Positions 10,940 through 19,984 of a stretch of DNA of 27,364 nt are shown here, piece after piece. How positions within the stretch are numbered: position 1 is the first letter of the stretch; each line of letters opens with the position of its first letter. Source of the stretch: Pelomyxa schiedti (Eukaryota; Evosea; Pelobiontida; Pelomyxidae); the NCBI GenBank assembly GCA_020536535.1, contig JAHLWZ010001005.1, positions 1 through 27,364 on the forward strand, read 5' to 3'. Below the pieces are notes generated by a model that saw nothing but the letters and a program-made list of their open reading frames with translations, was not told where the DNA came from and did no database searches. A program made the translations under genes and the position numbers.

Positions 10940-11147
10940 TGACCACACGAGGCGGCAGTGCAGTGCCTGGGCAATCAGGAGAGCACCCAACTTGGCGACA
11001 GAGCAAGCCCCATCACCAAGCAGACACCCCCAGCGACCCCACAAAAAATAAGTTTAATATCGATGCTACCCAATGGGCAGCTTTCAGATATTAAGCTGAA
11101 AAGAACAGATACTACACTTGATCTTAGCCAAAAGGCCGAGAAGGTAT
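10940..11147 (-). ncRNA. U2: U2 spliceosomal snRNA
   Basis: Read on the minus strand from about 11147, the sequence begins ATACCTTCTCGGCC and continues through TTTTGGCTAAGATCAAGTG, the highly conserved U2 5' domain with stem-loop I. The branch-site recognition segment GTAGTATCTGTTC follows, then stem-loop IIa (CTTTTCAGCTTAATATCTGAAAG region), a short IIb hairpin, and an Sm site ATTTTTTG near 11045. The 3' domain includes a stem-loop IV with GGCACTGCACTGCC, equivalent to GGTATTGCAGTACC of human U2. The 5' end is secure; the 3' end is estimated from stem-loop IV. The branch-recognition segment complements TACTAAC, which occurs in several introns here (for example near 8525 and 15854, minus strand). 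Confidence 0.95.
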
Positions 11148-11383
11148 GAAAACATAATCTCACTCTCCCCTCGCTTCTACCAGGCATCTCCGTCGGCCCA
11201 ATTATGGGAGAAAAAGGTGGAAGAGATTCGATCGAAATCGAATAAAATAAAATTGCTTTGTAGTTTCCTGCTCGCGTGTAGTGTGGGACTTTGTGTTGCC
11301 GTTGCTGTTGCATAATTTTCAATCACGTGCGACTTGGGTGCAATCGCCTCTAACGGCGGTGCTCAGGGGTGTTGGCATCCGGT

Positions 11384-11524
11384 ATGTGCCGCGTGGCCGA
11401 GGCGATGTTCCCACTTGTGGGACGCGTGTGCCGGTCCCTGCTGAGGCACTACCACAAAACCGACGCCGTTCTGAAATTCGCCTTGCGCGAGGGCACGGTA
11501 CCAGAGATCGAGTTTTGTCCCTGA
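11384..11524 (+). CDS. Possible small ORF or first exon (46 codons), unknown
   Basis: A GC-rich open frame starts at ATG 11384 (or ATG 11405) and stops at TGA 11522. It could be the first exon of the damaged permease that follows: a GTACC donor at 11498 and an AG at 11565-11566 would join in phase, but the acceptor is poor. Its sequence (LLRHYHKTDAVLKFALREG) does not resemble a permease N-terminus, so it may be an independent small gene or a remnant. I cannot choose between these. Confidence 0.25.
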   Translation: MCRVAEAMFPLVGRVCRSLLRHYHKTDAVLKFALREGTVPEIEFCP

Positions 11525-12658
11525 CGATTGGCACACGCAGCATACTCTCGTGTTCAAGTCGAAGAGACGACTCCCCTTTTGGTTGCAGTTGCGGCGCCGC
11601 CGCCCAAGATTCAGCAACGCTCTCAAGGCTGCGCTCCCGTTCAGGAACCAAAACAGATCAATTTGGCGCGGCCGGAGGGATGTCTGACCACTTTCAAGCT
11701 GTTCGCGTTTATGTTTGTTGCTTGCATCGTCGATGCTTATGGGATGGAGGAAGCCGTTCGCGGCGTGGGACCCCTTTTTATCTGTGTGCTTGTTTTGCTT
11801 GCTTCCCTGGATTTTACAGGTTTGCAGTGTTCAATATCTCTTTTTTTCTTCTTAGGATTGTTATACAGCTACCAATTGGCCTTATGACCGCGGAACTATC
11901 AAGCACACTTCCAAGCAACACAGGAGCAGTGCAGTGGGCTAATTGTGCCTATGGGAGGCAGCAAGATTTTTCACAATGGAGACAATCTTATTTTCTTTGA
12001 TAGGAAACGCAGATTGTGCAGTCTCTCCAACCATGTAATTTGGTTTTACCCTTTTTTACGTGCACTGATTGTGTGGAAGGTTCATTGACTACGTATCTAA
12101 GCTCATTCCTCATTCCCCTGCTTACAAGTAATTTTCACTCTCTTTGTGGAGGGTCGTTGATTTACAATCAAGGTTATAGTCAAAGCTGGTGGTTGGAGTA
12201 GTAGTACTCAACGTCATTGGAGTGGTGTTGAGGGTGCTGGGAACGTTGCTGAGGATGTACAGGACTCAAAGCATCATTGAGTTCGGAGCTTTAATAGCAC
12301 TGCGGCACAGGTAGCGCCAGTGAGTTACAACTGCCTACTCCTTCCGTAAAGGTACCCCCAAATCAGAAGACCATTCTCGATAAACGGGAGCAACGGGTCA
12401 CTTGTCCTCCTCTTCCTGTTCCCGACCCTTTTTTGCTGCACCACTGTGGTGTCTGCCCTTGTGATATCTATAAGTTCCGCGGCGGTCACTCTCTCACTGT
12501 GCGCTGCGATCCTAGTACTTGGGCTTCTCTTCCAGTTCCTTTACCCCCACAACCTACCCCAGCCGCCCTCCTTACAACAGTTGCTATGCACAGACACCAC
12601 CCCCACAAGTAGCCACCCTCACAGCACACCACAATCAAGTGACATGGATGTTCCTTGA
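11525..12658 (+). pseudogene. Decayed APC-superfamily amino acid/polyamine permease
   Basis: Pieces of a LAT/PUT-type permease appear in the right order but cannot be joined. TM1 is at 11685-11815 (FKLFAFMFVACIVDAYGMEE, then AVRGVGPLFICVLVLLAS). TM2 is at 11860-11960 (IVIQLPIGLMTAELSS then NTGAVQWANCAYG), matching the PEALITAEL...GGYVxWxxxAFG signature. Weaker traces lie near 12030-12085 (FYPFLRALI), 12200-12250 (LNVIGVVLRVLG) and 12270-12300 (SIIEFGALIALR). The last two helices are at 12375-12560 (RRPFSINGS, then PTLFCCTTVVSALVI). Family members have ~12 helices; about 400 bases now stand where TM3-TM9 should be. There is no in-frame ATG, and the junction near 11820-11860 is off by one base. 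Functional members carry amino acids or polyamines across membranes; this copy probably cannot. Confidence 0.6.
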
Positions 12659-12750
12659 TCCTTCACCAATCCCCTTACGCAAAAAGAATTCAACAAACAA
12701 GAAATCGTTCGTTCTTCCACCATCACCCGATATTAATATTTCATGAGTCG

Positions 12751-13562
12751 ATGAGTACCACGACAGAAGTAGCGTTCAGTCACATTGAGCTGGTCGAGGC
12801 TCTCAAGATCAAAATTTTGGAGACGGGACCCACGCGAGTGCGTTTCCTTTTTTGTTGTCGACAGTTGTGGATGTTAAGGTGGCGTTTACAAGGTGAGGCT
12901 TTTAGCACCACTGGTTGGAAACAGAAATGACAAAAACACTGTTTTTGCTGGCAGCTCTTCCTCAGGTATGAAAACTTGTTTAGTGGCAACAATAATGAAT
13001 GCTGTGCTTTGTTTCTAATGTGACATTTCAAACAAGTGGGAACACTGGCATGCTGGGCACTTGTAGACCAGGTTTATTCCCTTTGTGTGTTTAGACTCTT
13101 GGATTCTTGCCTGACTTGCAAATAAACCACAATAGATTGTTAACACATGGGCAGTGGCGAATGGCAAAGAGAAACCATTGGCCTTTGCCAAGGAGGTGTC
13201 AATACAATACAAACGGGTCATCACAAGTGACTTTGTGGCAAGTTTCTTCTCATTTCGTGCAATTTTCTCAGTTTCAGTAGGCAGAATGCACAGCACCTAG
13301 TGTGGAGAAGGTGCAACAATTCTTACTTGACCTCGAGGCCAACGGAAAAGCTGGTGGGTGCCCTCTCTTAAAAGTCAGAAAATCACCTCTACTCACATTT
13401 TCATGTTTAGCCATTGACCTGGAATCCATCACGTGTGAAGCTGGTAACACACAGACTTGTGTGTACGTCAAGGGGAACTATGTGGCATTATGCAACTTCA
13501 GACACCCCAGGGCATCACAAACAACACAAACCACCACAGATACCACTTCAAATTCTTCATAA
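12751..13562 (+). CDS. Unknown small protein, six exons (146 residues)
   Basis: ATG 12751 opens a model of six exons that join in phase: 12751-12837, 12879-12892 (14 nt), 12925-12965, 13155-13241, 13294-13353 and 13411-13562. Introns are 41, 32, 189, 52 and 57 nt. The protein begins MSTTTEVAFSHIELVEALK, has a middle with QYKRVITSDFVA, then VEKVQQFLLDLEANGKA and a C-terminal TCVYVKGNYVALCNF, and ends in a Thr/Ser-rich tail. There is no signal peptide or membrane helix. I recognise no family. The final three exons are the most secure; the 14-nt exon and the 189-nt intron are the weakest points and another small exon could lie within the latter. Confidence 0.5.
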
Positions 13563-13566
13563 TAAA
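13561..13566 (+). terminator. AATAAA polyadenylation signal overlapping the stop codon
   Basis: AATAAA begins inside the TAA stop of the preceding small gene. The next gene's ATG is only about 105 bases further on, so the 3' UTR must be very short. Confidence 0.45.
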
Positions 13567-13672
13567 CACTTAATAAGAGAGGTGTTTTTTAGCCACCCGA
13601 CCAAGTTCCATTTTATTGATCTCTCAAACTCGCTTTTTTCTTCCAACACCGCTCGGCCGTTTTGGAAAAATC

Positions 13673-14569
13673 ATGACAGCGTTAACGCCCGCCGAGTGGG
13701 TGCCAATCGAAGGCAACCTCAAGGCACTCACTCCCAGTCTCCAACCAACCAATTAACTAACAACCCAACGACACAAAACCAACACAACAGTGTGTCGAGT
13801 CTGACGCCAACGGCAACCTCTGGGGAGTCAACCGCTGCGACGAGATCTACTTCCGCCGGCCCTACTCCCCCGGCTGGACCCGCGTCCCCGGCGGCCTCAA
13901 GCAGGTCAGCGTCGCGCCGGGCGCCGGCGGGGGCCCCCACGTCTGGGGCGTCAACGCGCACTCGCAGGTCTACGCGCGCACCGGCTGCACCGACATGGAC
14001 CCGATGGGCAGCGGCTGGCTCCACGTCCCCGCCCCGGCCATGCAGCACGTCTCGCCCGACGAGGCCGGCAACGTGTGGGGCTGCAGCGAGACCGACGTGT
14101 ACTTCAAGCCCAGCAGGGACCCCGGGTGGGTCAGGGTGGGCGGCCAGCTCTGCGTGCTGTCCGCTGGGCCTAGGTTCCAGCTCTGGGGCTGCAATCGCTT
14201 CGACGAGATCTATGTCCGCACCGGTACTTTCCTTCTCTTCTTGTAACAAACTGAGTTAATGACACCTTGTGGGTAAATAACAAAGTTTCTAACCCGAAAC
14301 TAGGGACAAGTGCTGAGAACCCAATGGGGTCTGGGTGGGTGCTTGTGGAAGGCAAGTGTGTGTGGATAAGTGTTGGTTCTAGGCATGCTGTTTGTTGCAA
14401 CCGCGGATTCAAAGTGTACAAGAGACTTGGCTTGAGCCCAGCAACACCAACAGGAACACACTGGGACCAGATACCTGGCGCTATGAAGCAAGTACACATT
14501 AACCAGTACGGATTGGTGATTGGGTGCACCTACGAGGGTGACCAGATACTCTATACTAATTTCCACTAA
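13673..14569 (+). CDS. Tectonin (beta-propeller) repeat lectin
   Basis: Exon 1 (13673-13736) starts at an ATG and encodes WVPIEGNLKALTP, the first half of a tectonin repeat. Exon 2 (13791-14223) continues with NGNLWGVNRCDEIYFRRP, VSVAPGAGGGPHVWGVN, HVSPDEAGNVWGCSETDVYF and FQLWGCNRFDEIYVRTG. Exon 3 (14304-14569) adds two diverged bl ades ending in a TAA. The spacing of W-G-V/C-N and D-x-I/V-Y motifs about every 36-40 residues gives roughly six blades in ~250 residues, the size of Physarum tectonins and fish-egg lectins. Such proteins bind sugars or microbial glycans; in amoebae they are linked to phagocytosis. No signal peptide is seen. Exons 2 and 3 join in phase; exons 1 and 2 are off by one base at the obvious splice sites. 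Confidence 0.85.
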
Positions 14570-14604
14570 GTGGGAAAGGAAAGGAGTCTCTGTCATGTAG
14601 ACAA

Positions 14605-14610
14605 AATAAA
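14605..14610 (+). terminator. AATAAA polyadenylation signal of the tectonin gene
   Basis: AATAAA lies 36 bases after the TAA stop of the tectonin gene and is followed by a long T run near 14630. It sits between this gene and the converging NOLC1 gene. Confidence 0.5.
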
Positions 14611-14720
14611 GTGCCCTTGGCATATATTTTTTTTTTCTATTCTCAAAATCGGGTGGGATTTCGGTAGAGTAACGTATTAATCAGAACTGGAACGCAATGT
14701 TAGTTTAGACGAGAGAAACA

Positions 14721-16233
14721 TCAAGGTACCTTGATGGAGTTAGAGCCAGTACCAATTGGCCCACCGCGGTAAGTGCCCCTCTTCTTCTTTGTTTTTTCAT
14801 GTCTGAAGTTCTTGCCTTTCACTGCTCCAAGTTCTTCAGCAGCTCTGGTTCCCCACACGTCTCCTCTCTGTGATGTGTTATGGACTAATAAAGTAGGAGA
14901 CTAACCAACCTTGGCACCAAAAGAATTATCAGAGAGTCTTGAATCGACTGGTTGGATAGTGCCGGTAATTCTTCGGAATGGTGGATTAGGCACCTAATGG
15001 AACATTACTTACAAATACTGGGTTGTTTCTTAAGAACCTTTTTCGGGAAGTTCTGCTCGTCCTCAGGTTCTGCTTCATCCGCCTGGGGATAGTCCTCCTC
15101 TGTTAGCATAGATTCCTCGGCTACTGGCTCAGGTGTCTCCTCAGTTGTGGTCTCAGCCGGTGGCTCGGTGGTTTCGGCTGGTGGCTCTACGGACACTTCT
15201 GTGCTCTCTGGAGCTACTTCCTCCTGTGCGGCTTCAGTAGTCTCTGGCTCTTCTTTCTCCTCTTCGACCAGGGTTTCAACAGGCTTGGTCTTTGCTGGGG
15301 TAGGGGTTTTTACTGGAGTCTTAGTTTTGGTCGCCACTGGCTTTGGTGCCTCGACTTTCGTTGGAGTCTTTGCTGGTGTCTTGGTAGTCTGGGGTGCAGC
15401 AGTTGCCTTACCAGGTGTTTTGGGTTTGGGGACAACTTTTTTAGGTGCCTCTGCCGCGACTTCGGGCTCTTGGTCGGCAGTTGGTTCCTCCGTTGCATTC
15501 TCCTCAGGTTGTTCAACAGGGACTTCTGGCTCCTCTGGTACTTCTGGTTTCTTGGTCTTTGGTGCCTCTTTAGGAGTGACCTTCGATGCGGCTTTAACAG
15601 GAGTGGCTTCTTTCTTTGTGGGTGTCTTCGTGGCAGGAACAACTGCTTTGCTTGGTGTACCCTTTGTAGCTGGTTTTGGGGTAGAAGCGACTGGTGTGTC
15701 CTCGGTATCGTCGTCAGGTATATCGCCATCTGCAGCAACTGAATTTGCTGGTATCATGGTTCCAACTCTGCTTCGTTTGCTTGGGGTGTCAGCCGGGGTA
15801 GTGTTGGGGCCCCTTTTCCTGGATGGTGTGCTGTTGAAAGTGGGAAAAGGTTAGTATAACACTTGATTTGTGTTGGTGTCTTAATGGAAAGTGTTTACTC
15901 ACCCTTCTGGGCCGTTCTGAAGATAGTAGTTGAATATATCAACTAGATTGCTCTCCTAACAAAATAAATAAGCACGAAGCAAGCGAATAAGTAATCCACA
16001 TGGAGAAAAAAATAAATAAATAAATAAAAAAAAAAAAAACGAAACAGAGTTCAATTCATACAAAAATAATAATGTCAATTCTCAAACAGCTTCGTGCGTA
16101 CCGGGGGAGGCGAGGCTTTCAGCGACGTCTCTTTTTTAAACGCAACCAACGTCGCCTTGAGGCCGCATTGAGCCAGAAACGAAGCTACGTATGGGTACAA
16201 CTCGGATGCCGCGGCCGTCGACGCACCACTCAT
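14721..16233 (-). CDS. NOLC1: Nucleolar phosphoprotein NOLC1/Nopp140 (SRP40) homologue
   Basis: Five exons (16233-16102, 15955-15903, 15830-15038, 14993-14910, 14867-14721) join in phase to 402 residues. Residues ~10-60 form the N-terminal LisH dimerisation domain (ELYPYVASFLAQCGLKATLVAF, then NLVDIFNYYL). The central ~260 residues are low-complexity: KTP-type basic runs mixed with acidic E/P/T stretches, as in Nopp140, where CK2 phosphorylates such repeats. The C-terminus is the SRP40 domain: PFRRI, then DSRLSDNSFGAK, GDVWGTRA, GKNFRHEKTKKKRGTYRGG and SNSIKV. Nopp140 chaperones box C/D and H/ACA snoRNPs in the nucleolus and Cajal bodies. Human NOLC1 is longer (~700 residues), mainly through more repeats. 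Intron 1 (146 nt) contains long A/T tracts; intron 2 has a TACTAAC branch site. Confidence 0.93.
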
Positions 16234-16370
16234 TGAGCTTGGATTTTTTTAAGTTTTCTGAAGATCTGATCACAGCAGCCGGGTAATTATTGCGCTTTGC
16301 AACTGCGCCTACCAGATTTAATTTCGTTTTTTTTTTCCTACCCGATACGTTACACCGGCACGTGCAAGCG
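16234..16370. promoter_or_regulatory. Divergent promoter region between NOLC1 and the radical SAM gene
   Basis: Only 137 bases separate the two start codons, so both promoters must lie here. It is AT-rich, with a T run at about 16327-16336 and no clear TATA box on either strand. Confidence 0.45.
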
Positions 16371-18207
16371 ATGCAGCCAACAAACAAGGGCGGGAAGCTC
16401 GAGGTGAAGAAAGTGGCACCCACGTCGCCTTCTACTACGACGTCTACAACCGCGCGTGCATCTTCTACGCCAACCGTCCGCCGCGCGTCTCCCATAAGCG
16501 GCAATTCTCGCGAGGCCTCGCCAACAAGTACCGCTGTTGCAAAGAGCAAGGGCTCGGGCCCGGCCGCCGCGCCTTCCCCCGCGTCGAGCCCAAAGCCAAA
16601 TGGAGCCACCGTGCAACCCATAAGGAAGAAACCCAGGACAGCCGAAGAGACTGCAAAGGTTACCAAGCCCAAACGAGGTACAAACCCTGAGCCAGAGGAC
16701 GCGAGCGCAAACGTGGTCCATGTCGTTGACGACGACGAGGATGACTCTGAGGACGTGGCTGCGCAGCCGACTTCGTCGTGCACTAGTACTACTAGCACGA
16801 CTTGTACAACTAGCAGTGCTAGTAGGGCCACTTCAGCTGCCGCACCAGGGGCAAAAGCAACTGCGAAGGTGGACGAGGAAGATGAGGGTGAAAGCAGCAG
16901 CGAAAGTAGCGGAAGTGAAAGCGAAAGCGAAAGCAGTGTAAGTGAAAGTGAAAGTAGTGAGAGTGAGAGTGGGAGTGACGAAAGTGACGAAGAGGAGGAA
17001 GAAGCTGGTGGGAACAGGAAGAGGCCAAGTAAGTCTGCAAAGGCGATTACAAAGACTAAGGAGTCTCCAGGGAAAGTAACACCAAAAGCGAAACCAAAAA
17101 CAGCAGCAGCAACAGAGGAAAAGGGAGGAAAGGGCAAGGGCAAAGGGAAAGCAAAGACCAGTGTGAAGAAGGAAAAGAACGCTGAGCTGAAAAGACTTCT
17201 TAAAGACCCGAAAAGGACTGTGCGTTCTGTGATTCTTGAGCAAAATCGAAAAGATATGGCATTGCTTGCTCGTGTTGTTTCTGGGGAACTCTCTGCAAGT
17301 GATTTCAAAAGCCAAATGTCGGAAAGACTGGCTGGACAATGGCAATTGGGCACTTCGTCGTTCAATATCCGCCCTGATGGAGTGGCGTGTAAACATGTCT
17401 GCACTTATTGCTATGTCGCTCCAATGTTCAAGAGGTGGGGTCGCAAGTGTGTACCACCTGGAATTGAAGAGCTTATGCCTGTTGATAAAAAGAAAGTCCA
17501 GAAAACTTGGAAGAAAGTGGCACCAGAAAACAGGGAGATGATCTTCTTTCCCTCTTCATGCGATGTATTTGCCGAAAATGCCCAAGACTATGTCACACAA
17601 GCCCGTAGAATAATCGATGCTGGACATGAGGTGAGCTTTCATTAGCATAAACACTCGCACACACACAAACACACTAACCCAATCCATGCATGTGCAGATT
17701 TTCTTCCCCACGAAGCCCACAAAGAAGTCAATCACTGCTCTCGCCCACTACTTTGGGCTGGCCGGTCCCAAGTACAAAGCAGCCGTGCAACTGTTCATCA
17801 CCGTGACCACAAATGACGAGGAGGTGCTGCACAGGTTCGAGCCGCGGGCTTCGTCGTACGCCGAGAGGCTCGAGTGCATCCGCATCGCCGCCGAGAACGG
17901 CTTCAACGTGAACGCGATATGCGAGCCGTACCTGACTGACCCGACGCTGTTCGTGCCGGCCTTGCTGGAGATGCTGCCGCCGAGCGGCGTCGTCGCCGTG
18001 GGCAAGATGAACTATTCCGCGCACATGGAGCTGTCGTCGGACCCCGCCGAAGATGCTAGCATGAAGGCGTACCTTGCCGATCTCTACTCTGAGGGCAACG
18101 TGATGAAGGTGTACAGAGAACTGAGCAACAACCCCAGAATCATATTCAAGAAGGAGACCATGATGGGCATCATCAAGATCGTCACCAGCAGAAAGAAAAA
18201 ATCGTAA
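16371..18207 (+). CDS. Radical SAM protein, SplB/spore-photoproduct-lyase-like, with acidic disordered N-terminus
   Basis: Two exons (16371-17630, 17698-18207) join in phase 0 to 589 residues. Residues 1-265 are low-complexity: Ser/Thr/Ala/Pro-rich, then a long Ser-Glu tract and Lys-rich blocks (GKGKGKGKAK, KKPRTAEE) that could serve as nuclear or nucleolar signals. The catalytic part starts near residue 280. It carries the 4Fe-4S motif CKHVCTYC (C340, C344, C347), preceded by NIRPDG. Further C-terminal are FFPSSCDVF, FFPTKPTK and FEPRASSYAERLECIRIA, like the EP...RL segment of SplB-type enzymes. Family members cleave SAM to a 5'-deoxyadenosyl radical; the substrate here is unknown, and I do not claim DNA repair. 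The start is the first in-frame ATG after an upstream non-ATG open stretch. The intron (67 nt) has an ACTAAC branch site. Confidence 0.87.
16879..17010 (+). repeat. Ser-Glu codon repeat (GAAAGT/GAAAGC)
   Basis: A run of alternating GAA/GAG and AGT/AGC codons encodes SESE-type sequence inside the radical SAM gene, ending in an acidic DESDEEEEE stretch. It is a low-complexity coding repeat and a likely CK2 phosphorylation platform, much like the acidic repeats of the neighbouring NOLC1. Confidence 0.8.
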
Positions 18208-18333
18208 GGGATGAGCCTCCCATTTCACAGCGAATCGTCCTTTGATCAAAAACAACCCTCGTAACAAGAAAAAAGTGCATAGAGTTGTCCCCAAAAAAGT
18301 CTAAAAGGCGCTTTTTTCTTTGTCATTCGGGCA

Positions 18334-19923
18334 TCAATCTCTGATATTTTCTAAAGGGGTGAGGAAGGGAACGGCGTAGATTCGCGCTGGCATTTGAGCC
18401 TTACTAAACTGCGTAATAGTGAAAAGGGTTGTCCCTGCTGTTGCGTCTCTGAACTGATGCGTCATGAGCACGTCTGGTCTGCAGTCGTGCGTAGGTACTT
18501 GGAACCACACAGTGTGAAAACCACTTCGCATATGAAGTGAACTTGACATTAGAATTCCACAGCCAGAGGTAACCAATGATCCAGGAGGGAACACATGAAC
18601 CTGGCATGGGGTCATTTGCTGTATACAAGGTGATGGAAATGTGGGTGTGGGAGAAGGATGAAGAGGAGGAGGAGAAGAAGACGAGGCAACACGGAGCAAC
18701 TCTGAGAGAGGATAAATTGAAGTGACTGCGGAACTGTGGTTCGTCAGACACACGTGCGACTCATCAGCTATGCCAAATGTGGTGCTCAAATCCAGATAAG
18801 GCTCACTTATATCGGAGGAATGCCCCTGGGTTGGGAGCAATGTGATGATTGTCCCCGTGTTCAGCACCAAAAGCTTGATTTCAGTCGCTGTTCTCAGAAG
18901 GAAGCAATATGTGCCATCAGACCTATTGACAAGTGGCTCTGTGAGACAGTCACTGTGTGTGCATATTCCCCTCTCTGAAAGGTTCAACTTTCCAATGACC
19001 TTGAGTGGGTCGTCACCCGAGCCCGTCCTTGCGTTCAGCAGGTTGATGTGAAAAACAGTAAGGATTTCATTACCAGAATCCGTATTCTCAATGGCTGTTG
19101 CTTCCACAACATCAGACTCAAAGTCATACTCAGTGGAACCGAAGAATCTGAGTGACACAATAGACCTTATCCATGAGTACCGCAGAACACAGCATTGTGT
19201 GGGTTTTTCGTTTTTTATTGTGTAGACTAACAACCCATGTTCTTCATCAGTGCCCGGGAGGGTTCCGACAACAACCAACCACTTCTTGTTGCAGCACGCG
19301 GCAGATGTATTACTATTCTCCATGCTCCAACCACTTTTGTTCCGACAGATCACAGAGAACTTGTCAGGAACGTCATCCTTAGTCTTCCTCTTCATGAATG
19401 AATCACCGCCAAGCCAACCAATGCACGTCCCTGTCATATGCACCAGCCGAGGCTCCTCCACAACTCCCAGCGTTGGGCTCACACTGAAAAACATGTACAC
19501 GTACCTGGGGTCATCGTTGTTGCCGTACGCCGCCAAAACACTTAATGCATCAAACTTCACCGCAACCCTCCTCTCGGGCCTCATCACCCACGTTTTCCCA
19601 ATGCACTCGGCCAAAACGGTTGATGGCAACAGACTGACGAAACACCCCCGGGGTGGAGGTGGGGTTGTTATTGTTGACGACCGTTTTCGCGGCCTCTTGG
19701 AAGGCGGAGCAACGCCACTTGATGTGTCGCCGTCGTCGCCGTCGTCGGTCGTGTTTGGTGTTTGGGGTTGTGTTGTCGTTGCTGCTGTTGTTGGCTTGGT
19801 TCTCTCTGGGTCCCCTCCCCATAGCGGGGGGTACATCGTGGCGAACAATAATGGGATGATCTGGCTCTTGGCGCTCAGCGCGCCGTACGCGCTGTTGTTG
19901 TAGTCGTACCGTTCGCCAAACAT
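18334..19923 (-). CDS. Unrecognised intronless protein (529 residues)
   Basis: A single open frame runs from ATG 19923 to the stop at 18334. The frame is open a little further upstream, but ATG 19923 (MFGERYDYNNSAYG) clears the neighbouring divergent gene best. Residues ~35-90 are a disordered Thr/Pro/Asp-rich linker with a basic SKRPRKR cluster that could be a nuclear signal. The remainder is a regular series of short hydrophobic strands (KWLVVVGTLPG, HGLLVYTI, LLVLNTGTIITLL), suggesting a beta-rich, propeller-like fold. A Pro/Ser run (SSSSPPPLHPSP) interrupts the C-terminal third. I recognise no family. It is the only long gene in the window without an intron, and could be a retrocopy or a member of a lineage-specific family. 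Confidence 0.75.
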   Translation of the reverse strand: MFGERYDYNNSAYGALSAKSQIIPLLFATMYPPLWGGDPERTKPTTAATTTQPQTPNTTDDGDDGDTSSGVAPPSKRPRKRSSTITTPPPPRGCFVSLLPSTVLAECIGKTWVMRPERRVAVKFDALSVLAAYGNNDDPRYVYMFFSVSPTLGVVEEPRLVHMTGTCIGWLGGDSFMKRKTKDDVPDKFSVICRNKSGWSMENSNTSAACCNKKWLVVVGTLPGTDEEHGLLVYTIKNEKPTQCCVLRYSWIRSIVSLRFFGSTEYDFESDVVEATAIENTDSGNEILTVFHINLLNARTGSGDDPLKVIGKLNLSERGICTHSDCLTEPLVNRSDGTYCFLLRTATEIKLLVLNTGTIITLLPTQGHSSDISEPYLDLSTTFGIADESHVCLTNHSSAVTSIYPLSELLRVASSSSPPPLHPSPTPTFPSPCIQQMTPCQVHVFPPGSLVTSGCGILMSSSLHMRSGFHTVWFQVPTHDCRPDVLMTHQFRDATAGTTLFTITQFSKAQMPARIYAVPFLTPLENIRD

Positions 19924-19984
19924 CGTCACCAGAACAATCAGCGCAGCGTCAAGTCGAAAAACAAAAACAACGCCGAGTCGTGGA
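19924..19984. promoter_or_regulatory. 61-bp divergent intergenic region
   Basis: The start codons of the intronless gene (-) and the GDPD gene (+) are only 61 bases apart. Any core promoter elements must be packed here or overlap the coding sequences. No TATA box is visible. Confidence 0.45.

Noticed and set aside
10975-11322. Minus-strand open frame of 115 codons
   Set aside because: It lies across the U2 snRNA gene, which fully explains the sequence conservation.
13015-13296. Minus-strand open frame containing CPACQC, resembling a zinc-binding protein end
   Set aside because: It overlaps a phase-consistent plus-strand gene, has no matching exons on either side on the minus strand, and the Cys pattern alone is too short to call.
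13728-14249. GC-rich minus-strand frame opposite the tectonin gene
   Set aside because: High GC removes stop codons from all frames here; the plus strand has the repeated WGVN/DEIY pattern and the minus strand has no recognisable domain.
15147-15854. Long plus-strand open frame rich in Val, Gly and Ser
   Set aside because: It is the antisense shadow of the Lys/Thr/Pro/Glu-rich NOLC1 central exon, whose LisH and SRP40 ends prove the minus-strand reading.
16010-16040. AAATAAAT/poly-A run as a possible retroelement tail or polyadenylation site
   Set aside because: It lies inside NOLC1 intron 1 with no flanking duplication or coding remnant; it is a simple AT repeat.
16136-17404. Long minus-strand open frame rich in Ser, Leu and Phe
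   Set aside because: It is the antisense of the radical SAM gene's low-complexity exon; the plus-strand CxxxCxxC motif and matched splice phases decide.
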